Notes: generated by a model not told the origin, from the sequence alone. A DNA stretch of 64,000 nt from Skermanella mucosa (GCF_016765655.2 NZ_CP086108.1:344501-408500); one strand, 5' to 3'; numbered from the stretch's first letter, positions 10,450 to 22,300 are shown. A program made the numbers and translations.

Positions 10450-13400
10450 TCAATCGTCGAAGCTGTCGGCCAGATCGGCCATGAGGGCGTCAAATTCGTC
10501 GTCGGCGAGGTCGATCTTGTCGAACCGGGCGGCGCCGGGTCCGGTGTCCCCGACCAGGGAGTCCAGCGCCTCGGCCATGCCGGCGACGAGGCGGTCGGCG
10601 GTCTCGGCCGAGAGCCGGCCGGCGCCGTAGGCGAGGTCGAGGGTCAGCGCTCCCCCCTGGACGCGGGCGTTGAAGGCGAGCGCGTGGCTGCGCGGCTGGC
10701 TGGGGTCGCGCTCCGCGCCATGGGCGGCGGCGAGCGGGGCGAAGCCGTCGAGGCCGGCGGCCCCGGCGTCGGTCTGGCCCAGGTAGTTGAGCGCGACCGG
10801 TGCCGGCGGCGCCGAGGACAGGGTTTCGTCCCCCGCGAGGTGGCGGAGCACGCCCCAGCCGAGCCCCTTCGACGGGACGGCGGACAAGGCCGCTTGGGCC
10901 GCGGCACGGGCCACACCCGGGTCAGCGGTCCCGGCGATCTCCAGCCGCACCGGGTGGAGGACGGTGAACCAGCCGCAGGTGCCGGACAGGTCGATGCCGG
11001 GCCAGGGGGCGTCCCGGCCGTGGCTCTCCAGGTCGATGACCGCGGCACCGGCGCCGCGCCACCGGCCCAGGGTCAGGGCGAGGGCGGCCAGCAGCGCCTC
11101 CGGCATCGGGCCGGCGGCGCCGTCGAGCAGGGTCCGGGTGCGGGCGACGCCCAGGGAGACGCGGGCGACCCGTTCGCCGGCCACCCGGTCCGGCCCGGCG
11201 GGATCGGGGCCGTCGAACGGCAGCGGGGCGGTTCCCGGCGCCATGACGGAACGCCAGTGCGCCGCCTCGGCCTCGAAGTCCGGGACATGGGCGGCGAGCG
11301 CCTCCGACCAGCGGCGGAAGCTGGTGCCGCCGGGGGCGGCCGGGCGCGGAGCACCGCCGGCCTCCGCCCGGTAGAGCGCGTGCAGGTCGGACAACAGGAC
11401 GCGCCAGGACACGGCGTCCACCGCCAGATGGTGGGCGCACAGCAGCAGGACGCGCGGGCGCCTGGCCCCCTGCTCGGCCAGCAGCCCGGCGATCAGGCAG
11501 CCGGAGCCCAGGTCGAATCCGGCCTGGAGGCGGTCGGCGGCCCGGGCCAGCATGGCGTCGGGATCGGCCTCGGCGGTGAGGTCGATGCGTTCCAGCCGGG
11601 GCGGCTCGCCGGGGCCGTCGTAGAACTGGCGCCAGCCGCCGGGCGTGCGGGCGAAGCGCAGGCGCAGCGTGTCGTGGCGGGCATGCAGGGCCCGGAGCGC
11701 GCGGGCGAAGGCGGCGGCGTCGAACCCGGCGTCCACCGCGAAGGCCAGCGACTGGTTCCAGTGGTGCGGCGCCGGCAGGTCCTGCTCGAAGAACCAGCGC
11801 TGGATCGGCGTCAGCGGGATCTCGGCTGAGGCTGGCTCGGGCTCCGCCGGGGCCGCCGCCAGGGGGACCGCCAGTTCGGCGAGAGCGGCGACGGTCTGCG
11901 CCTCCAGCACTTGGCGGGGCGATATCTCCAGCCCGGCGGCGCGGGCGCGGGCGGCGATCTGGAGGCTGATGATGCTGTCGCCGCCCAGGTCGAAGTAATT
12001 GTCGTGGCGGCCGATCGCCCGGCCGTTGAACACCTCGCGCCAGACCGCCGCCAGGATCTCCTCCGACGCGCCGACCGGCGTTTCGGCGAGGGCGGGAGAC
12101 GCGGCCGGCTCCCGCTCCGCCGCGCGGGCGAGCAGGGCGGCGCGGTCGATCTTGCCGTTGGGCGTCAGCGGCCAGCGGTCGAGGACCAGCACGGCGGAGG
12201 GGACGGCATGGCCGGGCAGGCGTCCGGCGGCATGGGCGCGAAGCTCCGCCGGGTCGGGAGCGGTGGCGGCCCCCGTGACGAAAGCCAGCAGTTCGGCCGG
12301 CCCGGCGGCGGGACGGTGGACCAGCGCCACCGCGGAAGCCACGGCGGGATGGTCGGCCAGCACCGCTTCGACCTCGCCCAGTTCGATGCGGAAACCGCGC
12401 AGCTTCACCTGATGGTCGCGCCGGCCGAGATAGCGGATGCGCCCGTCCCCGTCCCACAGGGCGAGGTCGCCGGTCAGGTAGAGGCGGGCTCCGGCGACCG
12501 GACTGAACGGGTCGGGGCGGAAGCGCTCCGCCGTCAGGGCGGGCAGGTTGCGGTAGCCGCGCGCGACGCCGATGCCGCCGATCGCGATCTCGCCCGGCAC
12601 ACCGGGGGGGACCGGGTCGCCGCGCGGGTCGAGCAGGTAGAGCGCGCAGCCGGCCATGGCGCGGCCCAGGGCCGGTTCCCCGGCGAGGTCCGTGCAGGTC
12701 TCGACCGAGGCGCAGACGGTCGCCTCGGTCGGGCCATAGGCGTTGACCACGTGGCCGACCCGGCTCCAGGCGCGCAGCAGGGCGCCGGGCGCCGCCTCGC
12801 CGGCCACCACGACCGTGCGCAGGTCCGGCAGGGCGGCGGGGTCGAGGGCGGCCAGGACGGAGGGCGGCAGGGTGACGTGGGTCGCCCGCGCCTCCGCCAG
12901 GTGGCGGCCGATGTCGAGCGCGTCGCCCTCGGGCGGCAGGCACAGGGTGGCGCCGGTGCCCAGCGCGTGGAAGATCTCCGCCACCGCGGCGTCGAAGCTG
13001 GGCGAGGCGAACTGGTAGACGCGGTCGCCCGGCCCGATCCGGAAGGATTCCGCCTGGGCGGCGACGAGGTTGGCGATCCCGGCATGGGGCACCAGCACGC
13101 CCTTGGGGCGGCCCGTCGTGCCGGAGGTGTAGATGGTGTAGGCCAGGCCGGACGGATCGACCTCGGGGAGCGTGGTGCCGGCATCCGGTTCGGCGGGCGC
13201 GTCCAGGTCCAGGACGGGGCGGCCGGCGGCCAGGTCCACGGCGGCGGCGCCACGCGTCAGGATCAGGCGGGCGCCGCCGTCCGACAGCATGTGCCCGAGC
13301 CGGTCCGCCGGATAGGCCGGGTCGAGCGGCAGCCAGGCTCCGCCCGCCTTCAGGATCGCCAGCAGGGCGGTGATCAGGTCGGCCGAGCGCGGCAGCAGGG

Positions 13401-16400
13401 TCGCGACCACGGATTCCGGCCCGACGCCCCGGGCGGCGAGATTGCGGGCAAGCCGGTCGGCGGCACCGTCCAATGCCGCATAGGTCACGACCGCGCCGGC
13501 GGTGTCCAGCGCCGGGGAGTCCGGCCGGCGGGCGGCCATCCGCTCGACCAGCCGGTGGGCGGGCTCCGGTTCGGCGGCACCCTTGCCGACGGGGTTTGCG
13601 CGGGTGATCAGCCCGGCGGCCTCGGCCGGCGGCAGGACGGCGAAAGCGTCCACCGGCGCGTCCGGCCGCTCCGCCATCGCGGCCAGCAGGCCGATCCAGC
13701 GGTCGAGCAGGGCCGAGGCCTCGGCCAGCCCGAAGCGCAGCCCGTCATAGTTGATCTTCAGGATCAGCGCGTCGCCGGGGATCACGGCGGCGGTCAGCGG
13801 ATAGTTGGTCCGCTCCACGAACCTGATGTCGGAGAAGGCGATGCCGCCGGCCTCCCGCTGGAGGGCCGCCGCGACGGGATAATTCTCGAACACGAACAGG
13901 CTGTCGAACGGCGCCTCGTCCGCCGGCAGTCCCGCCCAGCGCCGGACCTCGACCAGACTGACGGCGTCGTGCTCCTGCGCCGCGGCAAGCCGCTGCTGGA
14001 CCTCCCCCAGCCAGCCGGAGAGCGGCGTGGCGCGGGGCACCGGGACCGCGCAGGGGAGGGTATTGATGAACAGCCCCACCATGCCGTCGGAGCCGGCCAG
14101 GTCGGGCAAACGGCCCGAAACGGTCAGGCCGAACATCGGGCGGGGGCCGGCGCCGTGGCGTTCCAGCAGGAGCGCCCAGGCGGCGGCGGCCACCACGTTG
14201 AGGGTGACCTGATGTTTCCGCGCCAGGGTGCGCAGCGCCTCGGACGACGCGACATCAAGCGTGCGCTCGACCTCGCCGGGCAGTTCCTCCGCCGCGTCGG
14301 CCGGGCGTTGCAGGGCGAGGCGCGACGGTCCTTCGATCCCGGCAAGCTCCGCCTTCCAGAACCGCTCGGCGGCGGAGCCGTCGCGGGCGAGGAGCCCGGC
14401 GACATGGTCGCGGAAGGGGCGGGCAGGTGCTGGCTCGGCGACGCCACCGCCGATCCGGGCGACATAGGATGCCAGCAGGTCGCCGAACAGGATCGGCAGA
14501 GACCAGCCGTCCACCAGCATGTGGTGGTGGGTCCAGACCCAGCGCCAGGCGGCATCCCCGGTGCGGACCAGGGCGAAGCGCATCACCGGCGCGCGGCCGA
14601 GGTCGAGGCCCAGGCGGCGGTCGGCCGCCAGCAGCGCTTCCAGGCGAAGGTCCTGCTCGTCGGCGGGCAGGCCGCGCCAGTCCTCCCGCCGGACCGGCAG
14701 GGCGGCGCGGGCCAGCACGACCTGATGGGGCTCCGGCACGTCACGCCAGACGAACAGGGTGCGGAGCGGCGGATGCCGGTCCATCACGTCCTGCCAGGCC
14801 TGGAGGAAGGCGGGTTCGTCCAGCTCCCCGATCAGGCGGCCGGCGAGCTGTTCGACATAGACGCCGGCGTCCGGCCGCTCCACCGCGTGGAACAGCATGC
14901 CGAGCTGGAGCGGCGTCAGCGGGTAGGCGTCGGCGATGGGGGCCGGAACGGTGGCGGCGATGGCCGCGAGGGCGCCCGCGTCCAGCCGGGCGAGCGGCAG
15001 GTCTTCCGGCTTCGGCGGCACGATGCGGCCGGCGGCGGCGCCGGCGACTTCCAGCAGGGCGGCCCTGAAGCGGACGGCCCAGCGCTCCGCCGTCGCGGCG
15101 TCGATCCCGGCGGCGAACAGCCAGGTCACCTCCAGCCGGCCGCCCGCGACCAGCGCCACGAGGTCGAGGGCGAAGGGGCGGCGGTTCTCCGGCGCGGAGA
15201 CGGGCACCGAGGCTTCGCGGCGCAGCCGCCAGCCGGAACCGGCGGCATCGGCGATGCGGCCGAGATAATTGACGCTGACCTCCGGCCAGTCCGCCGGGTC
15301 GGCGGGCAGTCCGTCGGCGGCGCCGGCCAGCGCCTCGGCGGCTTCGGCGGGGGTGGCTTCCGGGCCGAGCGGCAATGCCAGGGTGCGGAACACGGTGAAC
15401 CAGCCGACCGTGCGGGACAGGTCGGCGTCGGGGACGTCGCGGCCATGGCCCTCGATGACGACGGGGAGCAGGCCCGCGCCCAGGTCCGAGAGGGCGCGGG
15501 CCACGGCGGCGAGGACCAGGGCATCCACCGGCTGGCGGGACGCGGCCGGGGCATCGACCGTGATCAGCGCCGTCTCGGCGGGATCGAACGCGGTGGAGAT
15601 CCTGCCGGCGGTCCCGGACGTGTCGGGGACGCCGCCGGCCAGGGGAAGTCGGCGGCGCTCGGCGGGAACGGGGGCCGGCGGGGCCGCCGGGCGGTCCCCG
15701 AGTGCGCGGGCATGGGCCGCGAAGCCGAAGGCGGGGGCCGGCGGTTCCCCGGCCAGGGCGCCCGCCAGATCGTCCAGCAGGACGCGCCAGGAGACGCCGT
15801 CAACGATCAGGTGATGGACCGCGACCGCGAGCACGCCGCCAGCCTCGTCGCCGAACCAGGCGGCGCGGGCGAGAGGCCCCACGGCGAGGTCCCAGCCTTC
15901 CTGGAGGTCGATGGCGGCCCGGGGCAGTTCCGACCGGTCATGGACGGTCAGCGGCAGGGTCGCGGGACCGGGCACCAGGGTCTGCACCCAGCCGGAGGAC
16001 TCCCGATGGAAGCGCAGGCGGAACGCGTCGTGGGCGCCGGCCACCTGGTCGAGGGCGCGGGCCAGGGCGGCGGGATCGACGGGAGCGGCGGTCTCCAGCC
16101 ACGCGATCTGGTTCCACCAGGACGGCCGGGCGAGGTCCAGGCCGAAGAACCAGCGCTGGATCGGCGTCAGGGGCACGGGGCCTTCGGACGACCCGGCGAC
16201 CGTCGCGCCGGCGCCGGCCTCGGTGGCGGCCAGGGCCAGCTCGCGAAGGGACGGCTGGAGGAAGACCTGCCGGGGGGTCAGCGCCAGGCCCTGCTTGCGG
16301 GCGCGGGCGACGACCTGGAGGGAGAGGATGCTGTCGCCGCCCAGCGCGAAGAAATTGTCGTCGCGGTTGACCGCCGGCACGCCCAGCACGTCGGACCAGA

Positions 16401-19347
16401 TCGCCGCCAGCGCCTGCTCGACCGGGGTGGCCGGCGCCTCGCCGGCTTCCGAGCGGGAGCTTTCCGGCGAGGGCAGGGCGGCGCGGTCGATCTTGCCGTG
16501 GTGGGTCAGCGGGAACCGCTCCAGCACCACGAAGGCCGCCGGGACCATATAGTCGGGAAGGGTCTCGGCCAGCGCCGCGCGCCATCCCGCCACGTCGCCC
16601 CGGCCGTCCTCCGCCGCCACATAGGCGACCAGCCGCGGGTCGCCGCCCGGGCCGGGCTGCGCCAGCACCAGTGCCTCTCGCACGCCGGGCCGGCGCACCA
16701 GCGCCGCCTCGATCTCCCCCGGCTCGATCCGGAATCCCCGCACCTTCACCTGCTGGTCCGCCCGGCCCAGATACTCCAGGCTGCCGTCCGCCAGCCGCCG
16801 CGCCAGGTCGCCCGAGCGGTACAGCCGCGACCCCGGCGGCCCGAACGGATCGGGAAGGAACCGCTCCGCCGTCAGGTCCGGGCGGTTGCGGTAGCCCCGC
16901 GCGACACCGCCGCCGCCGACATAGATCTCGCCGACCACGCCGACCGGCACCGGCTCCAGCCGGTGGTCGAGCAGATGCACCTGGAGATCGGAAAGCGGCC
17001 TGCCGATCTCGCTGCCCCGGCCGGCCTCGGCGTCCGCCGGCTCCAGCGCCCGGTACGTGACGTGGACCGTGGTCTCGGTGATGCCGTACATATTGACCAG
17101 CACCGCGGCGTCGCCCTGCGCCGCGTACCACGGCAACAGGCTGGCCAGCTCCAGCGCCTCGCCGCCGAACACCACCCGGCGCAGCTTCAGCCTGCGGCCC
17201 GCGACGGCGGGGATCAGCTGGCGGAAGGCGGACGGCGTCTGGTTCAGCACCGTGACGCCCTCGCGTTCCAGCAGCTCGGCCACAGCGTCGGGCGCCCGGC
17301 TGACCCAGTAGGGCACCACCACGAGCTTGCCACCGTAGAGCAGGGCGCCCCAGATCTCCCAGACCGAGAAGTCGAAGGCGTAGGAGTGGAACAGCGTCCA
17401 GACGTCCTCCGGGCCGAAGCCGAACTGCGGCTCGGTGGCGGCCATCAGGCGGGTGACGTTGCGGTGGCTGACCACGCAGCCCTTGGGCCTTCCGGTCGAG
17501 CCGGAGGTGTAGATCACGTAGGCCGCCTGATCCGGATCGATCGTCACGCCGAGAGATGTGGCGGGCAGGGCAGCGGCGTCCGCCTCGGCGTCGGCCAGAT
17601 CGACCACCGGCAGGGTGCTGCCCCCCAGCGCCGCGGCGAGCGCCGGGCGGGCCGGCGCGTGGGTCAGCACCAGCTTCAGGCCGCCGTCCTCTGCCAGCCA
17701 GGACAGGCGGTCGGCCGGGTAGGCCGGGTCGAGCGGGACATAGCAGCCGCCGGCCTTGAGGATGGCGAGCAGGCCGACGATCAGCTCGGCCCCGCGCTCC
17801 AGGCACAGGCCGACCGGCGTCTCGGCCCCGACGCCCAACCCGGCCAAGTGGCGGGCCAGCCGATTGGACCGGGCGTCCAGCTCGGCGTAGCTCAGCGTGG
17901 TGCGTTCATAGCTCAACGCCGGGCGGTCCGGATGCGCCGCCGCGGTGGCCTCGAACCAAGCGTTCAGGGTGCCGGTCGGGCGCACTTCCGAGCCTGCGTT
18001 CGCCTCCCGAACCAGCCAGTCGCGCTCTCCGGTGGTGAGGACATCCAAGGAGGACAGGCGAGCCTCGGGCGATCCGACGACCTGCTCCAGCAGGCGCATC
18101 CAGCGGTCGAGGATCGTCTCCGCCGTGGCCCGCTCGAACCGGTCGGCGGCATATTCCAGGCTGGCGAGCAGGGTGTCGCCGTCCGGTTCCAGGATCAGGG
18201 TCAGGTCGAGCTTGGCGGCTCCAGTGTCGGGGCGCAGGATCTCAACCTTCAAACCAGGCAGGGCGACCCGGCCCAGGGGAGCGTTCTGGACCGCCAGCAT
18301 CGTCTGGACCAGCGGCGAACGCGCGCCCTCGCGGGCGGCGCCGGCCAGTTCGACCAGCCGCTCGAACGGAAGGTCCTGGTTGGCATAGGCGTCGACGGCG
18401 GTCTTGCGCACGCGCCCGATCAGGTCGGCGACCGTGGGATCGCCGTCGAGCCGGCAGCGCAGCGGCAGCGTATTGACGAAGAATCCCACGACATCCTCGA
18501 ACCCGCCATGGTGGCGGTTCGCGACCGGCGTGCCGACCAGCAGGTCGCGCGCTCCCGTCAGCCGGCCCAGCAGGACGCCCCAGGCGGCCAGCGCCAGCAT
18601 GAACGGCGTGGCGCCGTGACGGGCCGCGGCCTCGTTCAGCCGCTTCGCCAAGGCGGGCGGAAGGGCGCTGCGCACCGTGCCGCCGGCACCGTCCCGTCCG
18701 GGAGCGCGGGTGCGGTCGGACGGAAGCTCCAGCACCGTCGGGGCGCCCGCCAGTTCGGACCGCCAATGGGCGATCTGCGGCGCCAGGGCCTCGTCGGTCA
18801 GCGCCGTGCGGCGCCACTCGACATAGTCCGCATAATGCAGGTTGTCCGGCGCCAGGGCGTCGCCCCGGCCCGCGTAGAGGGCCGCCAGTTCGCGCACCAT
18901 CACGCCGAGCGACCAGCCATCGCAGGCGATGTGGTGGAGCGTGACCAGGAGCATGTGGGTTTCCGGCGCCACGCGGAACAGGCGGGCGCGGATCACCGGC
19001 CCGCGCCGAAGGTCGAAGGGTGCCGCCACCTCGGCCGCGATGCGGGCGTCCAGGTCGGACGGGTCCGCCGTTTCCTCGATTTCCAGGGTCAGGCCGCCCT
19101 CGGGATGGACGAGCTGGCAGGGCTCGCCGGCCTGGGTCGCGAAGGTGGTGCGCAGGATCTCGTGGCGTTCCACCAGCCCGCGGAGCGCCGATTCCAGCCG
19201 CCGGGCGTCCAGGCCGCCCGTCAGCCGCAGCGCCAGCGGGACATGGTAGGCCGGGTCGGCGGGGTCGAGCTGATGCAGGACCCACAGCCGCCGCTGCGCA
19301 GGGGACAGCGGAAACAGGAAGACTTCCTGGGATGTCGCCAAGGTCAT
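10450..19347 (-). CDS. NRPS, modules 3-4 (C-A-T-E-C-A-T-E)
   Basis: A 2965-residue synthetase that adds and epimerizes two residues. Approximate order: C (FPLSPAQRRLWVL at 12; HHIACDGWS near 139), A (TSGSTGRPKG near 614), T (LGGDSILSL near 1004), E (VPLTPIQRWFF near 1060; HHLIVDGVSW near 1178), C (DAYPLTPLQLG near 1477; HHHMLVDGWS near 1610), A (TSGTTGRPKG near 2077), T (LGGDSIISL near 2456) and E (IPLTPIQRWFF near 2515; HHLAVDAVSW near 2640). The first A gives DFWNVGMVH, the classic Thr pattern. The second gives DAATVAAVC, closest to aromatic (Phe-type) codes, which is tentative. Both modules carry E domains, so D-Thr and a D-residue are expected. The C-terminus is short and acidic (about 20 residues after the E domain, rich in D and E), as in NRPS docking tails that meet the next enzyme. 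It starts 3 nt downstream of the first synthetase. Confidence 0.96.
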   Translation of the reverse strand: MTLATSQEVFLFPLSPAQRRLWVLHQLDPADPAYHVPLALRLTGGLDARRLESALRGLVERHEILRTTFATQAGEPCQLVHPEGGLTLEIEETADPSDLDARIAAEVAAPFDLRRGPVIRARLFRVAPETHMLLVTLHHIACDGWSLGVMVRELAALYAGRGDALAPDNLHYADYVEWRRTALTDEALAPQIAHWRSELAGAPTVLELPSDRTRAPGRDGAGGTVRSALPPALAKRLNEAAARHGATPFMLALAAWGVLLGRLTGARDLLVGTPVANRHHGGFEDVVGFFVNTLPLRCRLDGDPTVADLIGRVRKTAVDAYANQDLPFERLVELAGAAREGARSPLVQTMLAVQNAPLGRVALPGLKVEILRPDTGAAKLDLTLILEPDGDTLLASLEYAADRFERATAETILDRWMRLLEQVVGSPEARLSSLDVLTTGERDWLVREANAGSEVRPTGTLNAWFEATAAAHPDRPALSYERTTLSYAELDARSNRLARHLAGLGVGAETPVGLCLERGAELIVGLLAILKAGGCYVPLDPAYPADRLSWLAEDGGLKLVLTHAPARPALAAALGGSTLPVVDLADAEADAAALPATSLGVTIDPDQAAYVIYTSGSTGRPKGCVVSHRNVTRLMAATEPQFGFGPEDVWTLFHSYAFDFSVWEIWGALLYGGKLVVVPYWVSRAPDAVAELLEREGVTVLNQTPSAFRQLIPAVAGRRLKLRRVVFGGEALELASLLPWYAAQGDAAVLVNMYGITETTVHVTYRALEPADAEAGRGSEIGRPLSDLQVHLLDHRLEPVPVGVVGEIYVGGGGVARGYRNRPDLTAERFLPDPFGPPGSRLYRSGDLARRLADGSLEYLGRADQQVKVRGFRIEPGEIEAALVRRPGVREALVLAQPGPGGDPRLVAYVAAEDGRGDVAGWRAALAETLPDYMVPAAFVVLERFPLTHHGKIDRAALPSPESSRSEAGEAPATPVEQALAAIWSDVLGVPAVNRDDNFFALGGDSILSLQVVARARKQGLALTPRQVFLQPSLRELALAATEAGAGATVAGSSEGPVPLTPIQRWFFGLDLARPSWWNQIAWLETAAPVDPAALARALDQVAGAHDAFRLRFHRESSGWVQTLVPGPATLPLTVHDRSELPRAAIDLQEGWDLAVGPLARAAWFGDEAGGVLAVAVHHLIVDGVSWRVLLDDLAGALAGEPPAPAFGFAAHARALGDRPAAPPAPVPAERRRLPLAGGVPDTSGTAGRISTAFDPAETALITVDAPAASRQPVDALVLAAVARALSDLGAGLLPVVIEGHGRDVPDADLSRTVGWFTVFRTLALPLGPEATPAEAAEALAGAADGLPADPADWPEVSVNYLGRIADAAGSGWRLRREASVPVSAPENRRPFALDLVALVAGGRLEVTWLFAAGIDAATAERWAVRFRAALLEVAGAAAGRIVPPKPEDLPLARLDAGALAAIAATVPAPIADAYPLTPLQLGMLFHAVERPDAGVYVEQLAGRLIGELDEPAFLQAWQDVMDRHPPLRTLFVWRDVPEPHQVVLARAALPVRREDWRGLPADEQDLRLEALLAADRRLGLDLGRAPVMRFALVRTGDAAWRWVWTHHHMLVDGWSLPILFGDLLASYVARIGGGVAEPAPARPFRDHVAGLLARDGSAAERFWKAELAGIEGPSRLALQRPADAAEELPGEVERTLDVASSEALRTLARKHQVTLNVVAAAAWALLLERHGAGPRPMFGLTVSGRLPDLAGSDGMVGLFINTLPCAVPVPRATPLSGWLGEVQQRLAAAQEHDAVSLVEVRRWAGLPADEAPFDSLFVFENYPVAAALQREAGGIAFSDIRFVERTNYPLTAAVIPGDALILKINYDGLRFGLAEASALLDRWIGLLAAMAERPDAPVDAFAVLPPAEAAGLITRANPVGKGAAEPEPAHRLVERMAARRPDSPALDTAGAVVTYAALDGAADRLARNLAARGVGPESVVATLLPRSADLITALLAILKAGGAWLPLDPAYPADRLGHMLSDGGARLILTRGAAAVDLAAGRPVLDLDAPAEPDAGTTLPEVDPSGLAYTIYTSGTTGRPKGVLVPHAGIANLVAAQAESFRIGPGDRVYQFASPSFDAAVAEIFHALGTGATLCLPPEGDALDIGRHLAEARATHVTLPPSVLAALDPAALPDLRTVVVAGEAAPGALLRAWSRVGHVVNAYGPTEATVCASVETCTDLAGEPALGRAMAGCALYLLDPRGDPVPPGVPGEIAIGGIGVARGYRNLPALTAERFRPDPFSPVAGARLYLTGDLALWDGDGRIRYLGRRDHQVKLRGFRIELGEVEAVLADHPAVASAVALVHRPAAGPAELLAFVTGAATAPDPAELRAHAAGRLPGHAVPSAVLVLDRWPLTPNGKIDRAALLARAAEREPAASPALAETPVGASEEILAAVWREVFNGRAIGRHDNYFDLGGDSIISLQIAARARAAGLEISPRQVLEAQTVAALAELAVPLAAAPAEPEPASAEIPLTPIQRWFFEQDLPAPHHWNQSLAFAVDAGFDAAAFARALRALHARHDTLRLRFARTPGGWRQFYDGPGEPPRLERIDLTAEADPDAMLARAADRLQAGFDLGSGCLIAGLLAEQGARRPRVLLLCAHHLAVDAVSWRVLLSDLHALYRAEAGGAPRPAAPGGTSFRRWSEALAAHVPDFEAEAAHWRSVMAPGTAPLPFDGPDPAGPDRVAGERVARVSLGVARTRTLLDGAAGPMPEALLAALALTLGRWRGAGAAVIDLESHGRDAPWPGIDLSGTCGWFTVLHPVRLEIAGTADPGVARAAAQAALSAVPSKGLGWGVLRHLAGDETLSSAPPAPVALNYLGQTDAGAAGLDGFAPLAAAHGAERDPSQPRSHALAFNARVQGGALTLDLAYGAGRLSAETADRLVAGMAEALDSLVGDTGPGAARFDKIDLADDEFDALMADLADSFDD
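16290..18030. repeat. Near-identical A(-T) module copy 1 (in module 3)
   Basis: About 1.74 kb covering the adenylation domain through the carrier domain of module 3. It is almost identical, at DNA and protein level, to the copy at 22738-24478 and, for the A domain, to the copy at 19724-21284. Runs such as the stretch from VYQ/WTLFHSYAFDF to the NMYGITET motif match essentially residue for residue. Boundaries are approximate and were set by eye. Confidence 0.8.
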
Positions 19348-19350
19348 GGA

Positions 19351-22300
19351 TCAGTCCGCCGCCCCGTCCGCCAGGACCGAGCCGTCGATATCGACCACGA
19401 CGCGGGTCGCCGTCCGGCGGGCGGCGCGGATCGGCACGACGGGAGCGGATGCCGCCGCCCGCGCCTCTTCCAGGTAGACCGCGAGCGCCGCGATGCTGCG
19501 ATGCTCGAACACGGCGCGCAGCGGCAGCTCCAGGCCGAGACGCCGGCGCGCCAGGGTGACGAACCGGGTCGCCTGGATCGAATCGCCGCCCAGCGCGAAG
19601 AAATCGTCGCTGACCCCGATCTCCGGCATGCCGAGGACTTCCTGGGCGACTTCGGCCAGCGTGATCTCGATGGGGCTCCTGGGCGGCAGGTAGTCGGGAC
19701 GCCCGGCGGCGGCATCGGCCATGGGCAGGGCGGCGCGGTCGATCTTGCCATGGTGGGTCAGCGGGAACCGTTCCAGCACCACGAAGGCCGCCGGCACCAT
19801 GTAGTCGGGCAGGGTCTCGGCCAGCGCCGCGCGCCATGCGGCCACGTCACCCCGGCCGTCCTCCGCCGCCACATAGGCCACCAGCCGCGGGTCGCCGCCT
19901 GGGCCGGGCTGCGCCAGCACCAGCGCCTCGCGCACGCCGGGCCGGCGCACCAGAGCCGCCTCGATCTCCCCCGGCTCGATCCGGAAACCGCGCACCTTCA
20001 CCTGCTGGTCGGCCCGGCCCAGATACTCCAGGCTGCCGTCGGCCAGACGCCGCGCCAGGTCGCCCGAGCGGTACAGCCGCGACCCCGGCGGCCCGAACGG
20101 GTCGGGAAGGAACCGCTCCGCCGTCAGGTCCGGGCGGTTGCGGTAGCCCCGAGCGACGCCGCCACCGCCGACATAGATCTCGCCGACCACGCCGACCGGC
20201 ACCGGCTCCAGCCAGTGGTCGAGCAGGTGGACCTGGAGGTCCGCCAGCGGCCGGCCGATCTCGCTGCCCCGGCCGGCCTCGGTGTCCGCCGGCTCCAACG
20301 CCCGGTAGGTGACGTGGACCGTGGTCTCGGTGATGCCGTACATGTTGACCAGCACGGCGGCGTCCCCCTGCGCCGCGTACCACGGCGACAGGCTCGCCAG
20401 CTCCAGCGCCTCGCCGCCGAACACCACCCGGCGCAGCTTCAAGGCACGCCCGGCCGCCGCCGGGATCAGCTGGCGGAAGGCGGACGGCGTCTGGTTCAGC
20501 ACCGTGACGCCCTCACGCTCCAGCAGGTCGGCCACGGCGTCGGGCGCCCGGCTGACCCAGTAGGGCACCACCACCAGCTTGCCGCCGTAGAGCAGGGCGC
20601 CCCAGATCTCCCACACAGAGAAGTCGAAGGCGTAGGAATGGAACAGCGTCCAGACATCCTCCGGCCCGAAGCCGAATTGCGGCTCGGTGGCGGCCATCAG
20701 GCGGGTGACGTTGCGGTGGCTGACCACGCAGCCCTTGGGCCTTCCGGTCGAGCCGGAGGTGTAGATCACGTAGGCCGCCTGATCCGGGTCGATCGCCAGG
20801 CCGGGAGATGTGGCGGGCAGGGCAGCGGCGTCCGCCTCGGCGTCGGCCAGATCGACCACCGGCAAGGTGCTGCCGCCCAGCGCCGCGGCGAGCGCCGGGC
20901 GGGCCGGCGCGTGGGTCAGCACCAGCTTCAGGCCGCCGTCCTCTGCCAGCCAGGACAGGCGGTCGGCCGGGTAGGCCGGGTCGAGCGGGACATAGCAGCC
21001 GCCGGCCTTGAGGATGGCGAGCAGGCCGACGATAAGCTCCGCCCCGCGCTCCAGGCACAGGCCGACCGGCGTCTCGGCCCCGACGCCCAACCCGGCCAAG
21101 TGGCGGGCCAGCCGGTTGGACCGGGCGTCCAGCTCGGCGTAGCTCAGCGTTGTGCTCTCGAAGCCCAACGCCGGGCGGTCCGGATGCGCCGCCGCGGTCG
21201 CCTCGAACCAGCCGGCCAGGGTGCCGGTCGGGCGTACCTCCGCACCCGCGTTGGCCTCCCGCACCAGCCAGTCCCGCTCCCCGGCACCCAGCAGGTCGAG
21301 GGCGGCGACATCCGCGTCAGGCGTGTCGGCCAGGGCCTCCATCACGCTGATATAGGCGCTTCCGAGCTTGGCGATCTGCTCGGCCGAGTATTTGCCGTGG
21401 TCGTAGATCAGCGTCAGCTCCAGCTCGCCGCTGGTCGGGTGGCGGGCGAACTGGGCCAGGAACGGGAAGTCGGTTTCCTCGAAGATGCCGACGTCCAGGA
21501 CCCGCAGTTCCGGCATGCCGAGGATGCCGGCATAGACGTGGAAATGGATGAAGTTGAAACCGGCCTCGTACAGGTCGATCCCGCCGGCCAGACGCTTGAT
21601 GTCGGCGGTCGGCAGGCGCCGGTTGGTCAACACCTCGGCCTCTTCGCGCAGCAGGTCCCGCACCAGGTCGCGCCAGGTGCCGGAACCCGGTTTCAGGCGC
21701 AGCGGCACCGTGTTGAGGAACAGCCCGGTGACTTCGGAAGCGCCGTCCAGCTCCGGCCTTCCGTGGGTGACATAGCCGGTCACCGCGTCGGGACGCCCGG
21801 TCGCGAAGGCGAGCACCCGCAGATGGGCCGCCAGCGCCAGGCTCTTGATCGGCGCGCCGAGCCGGTCGGCGCTCGCCGCGAGCCGGCCGGACAAGCTGTC
21901 CGGCAGCGCCACCAGATGGCGGCTGACCTTGGCGCCGTTGCCGGCCGGGGGAGCGACGGCCAGACGGGGCAGCCGGGGAACGTCCAGGCCGGAGACCCTC
22001 CCGGCCCAGAAGCGGCGCATGCCCTCGTCGGCGATCGCCGCCTTCTCCAGCGCCACGAAACAGGCGGGAACGGCGGTGCCGCCAGCACCGGCCTGGACGG
22101 GGCGGCCAAGATAGAGGCTGATCAGGCGGGTCAGCAGGGTCGCGACGCTCCAGCCGTCCAGGATGGCGTGGTGGAAGCTGATGGTGACCTGGACGACCTC
22201 GTCCTCCAGCCGGTGCAGGCGGACCCGGAAGAGCGGTGCGGCGGCAAGGTCGAAGCCGGTCCGCTTCTCCGCCGCGAGGAAGGCTGCGACGGCGTCTTCA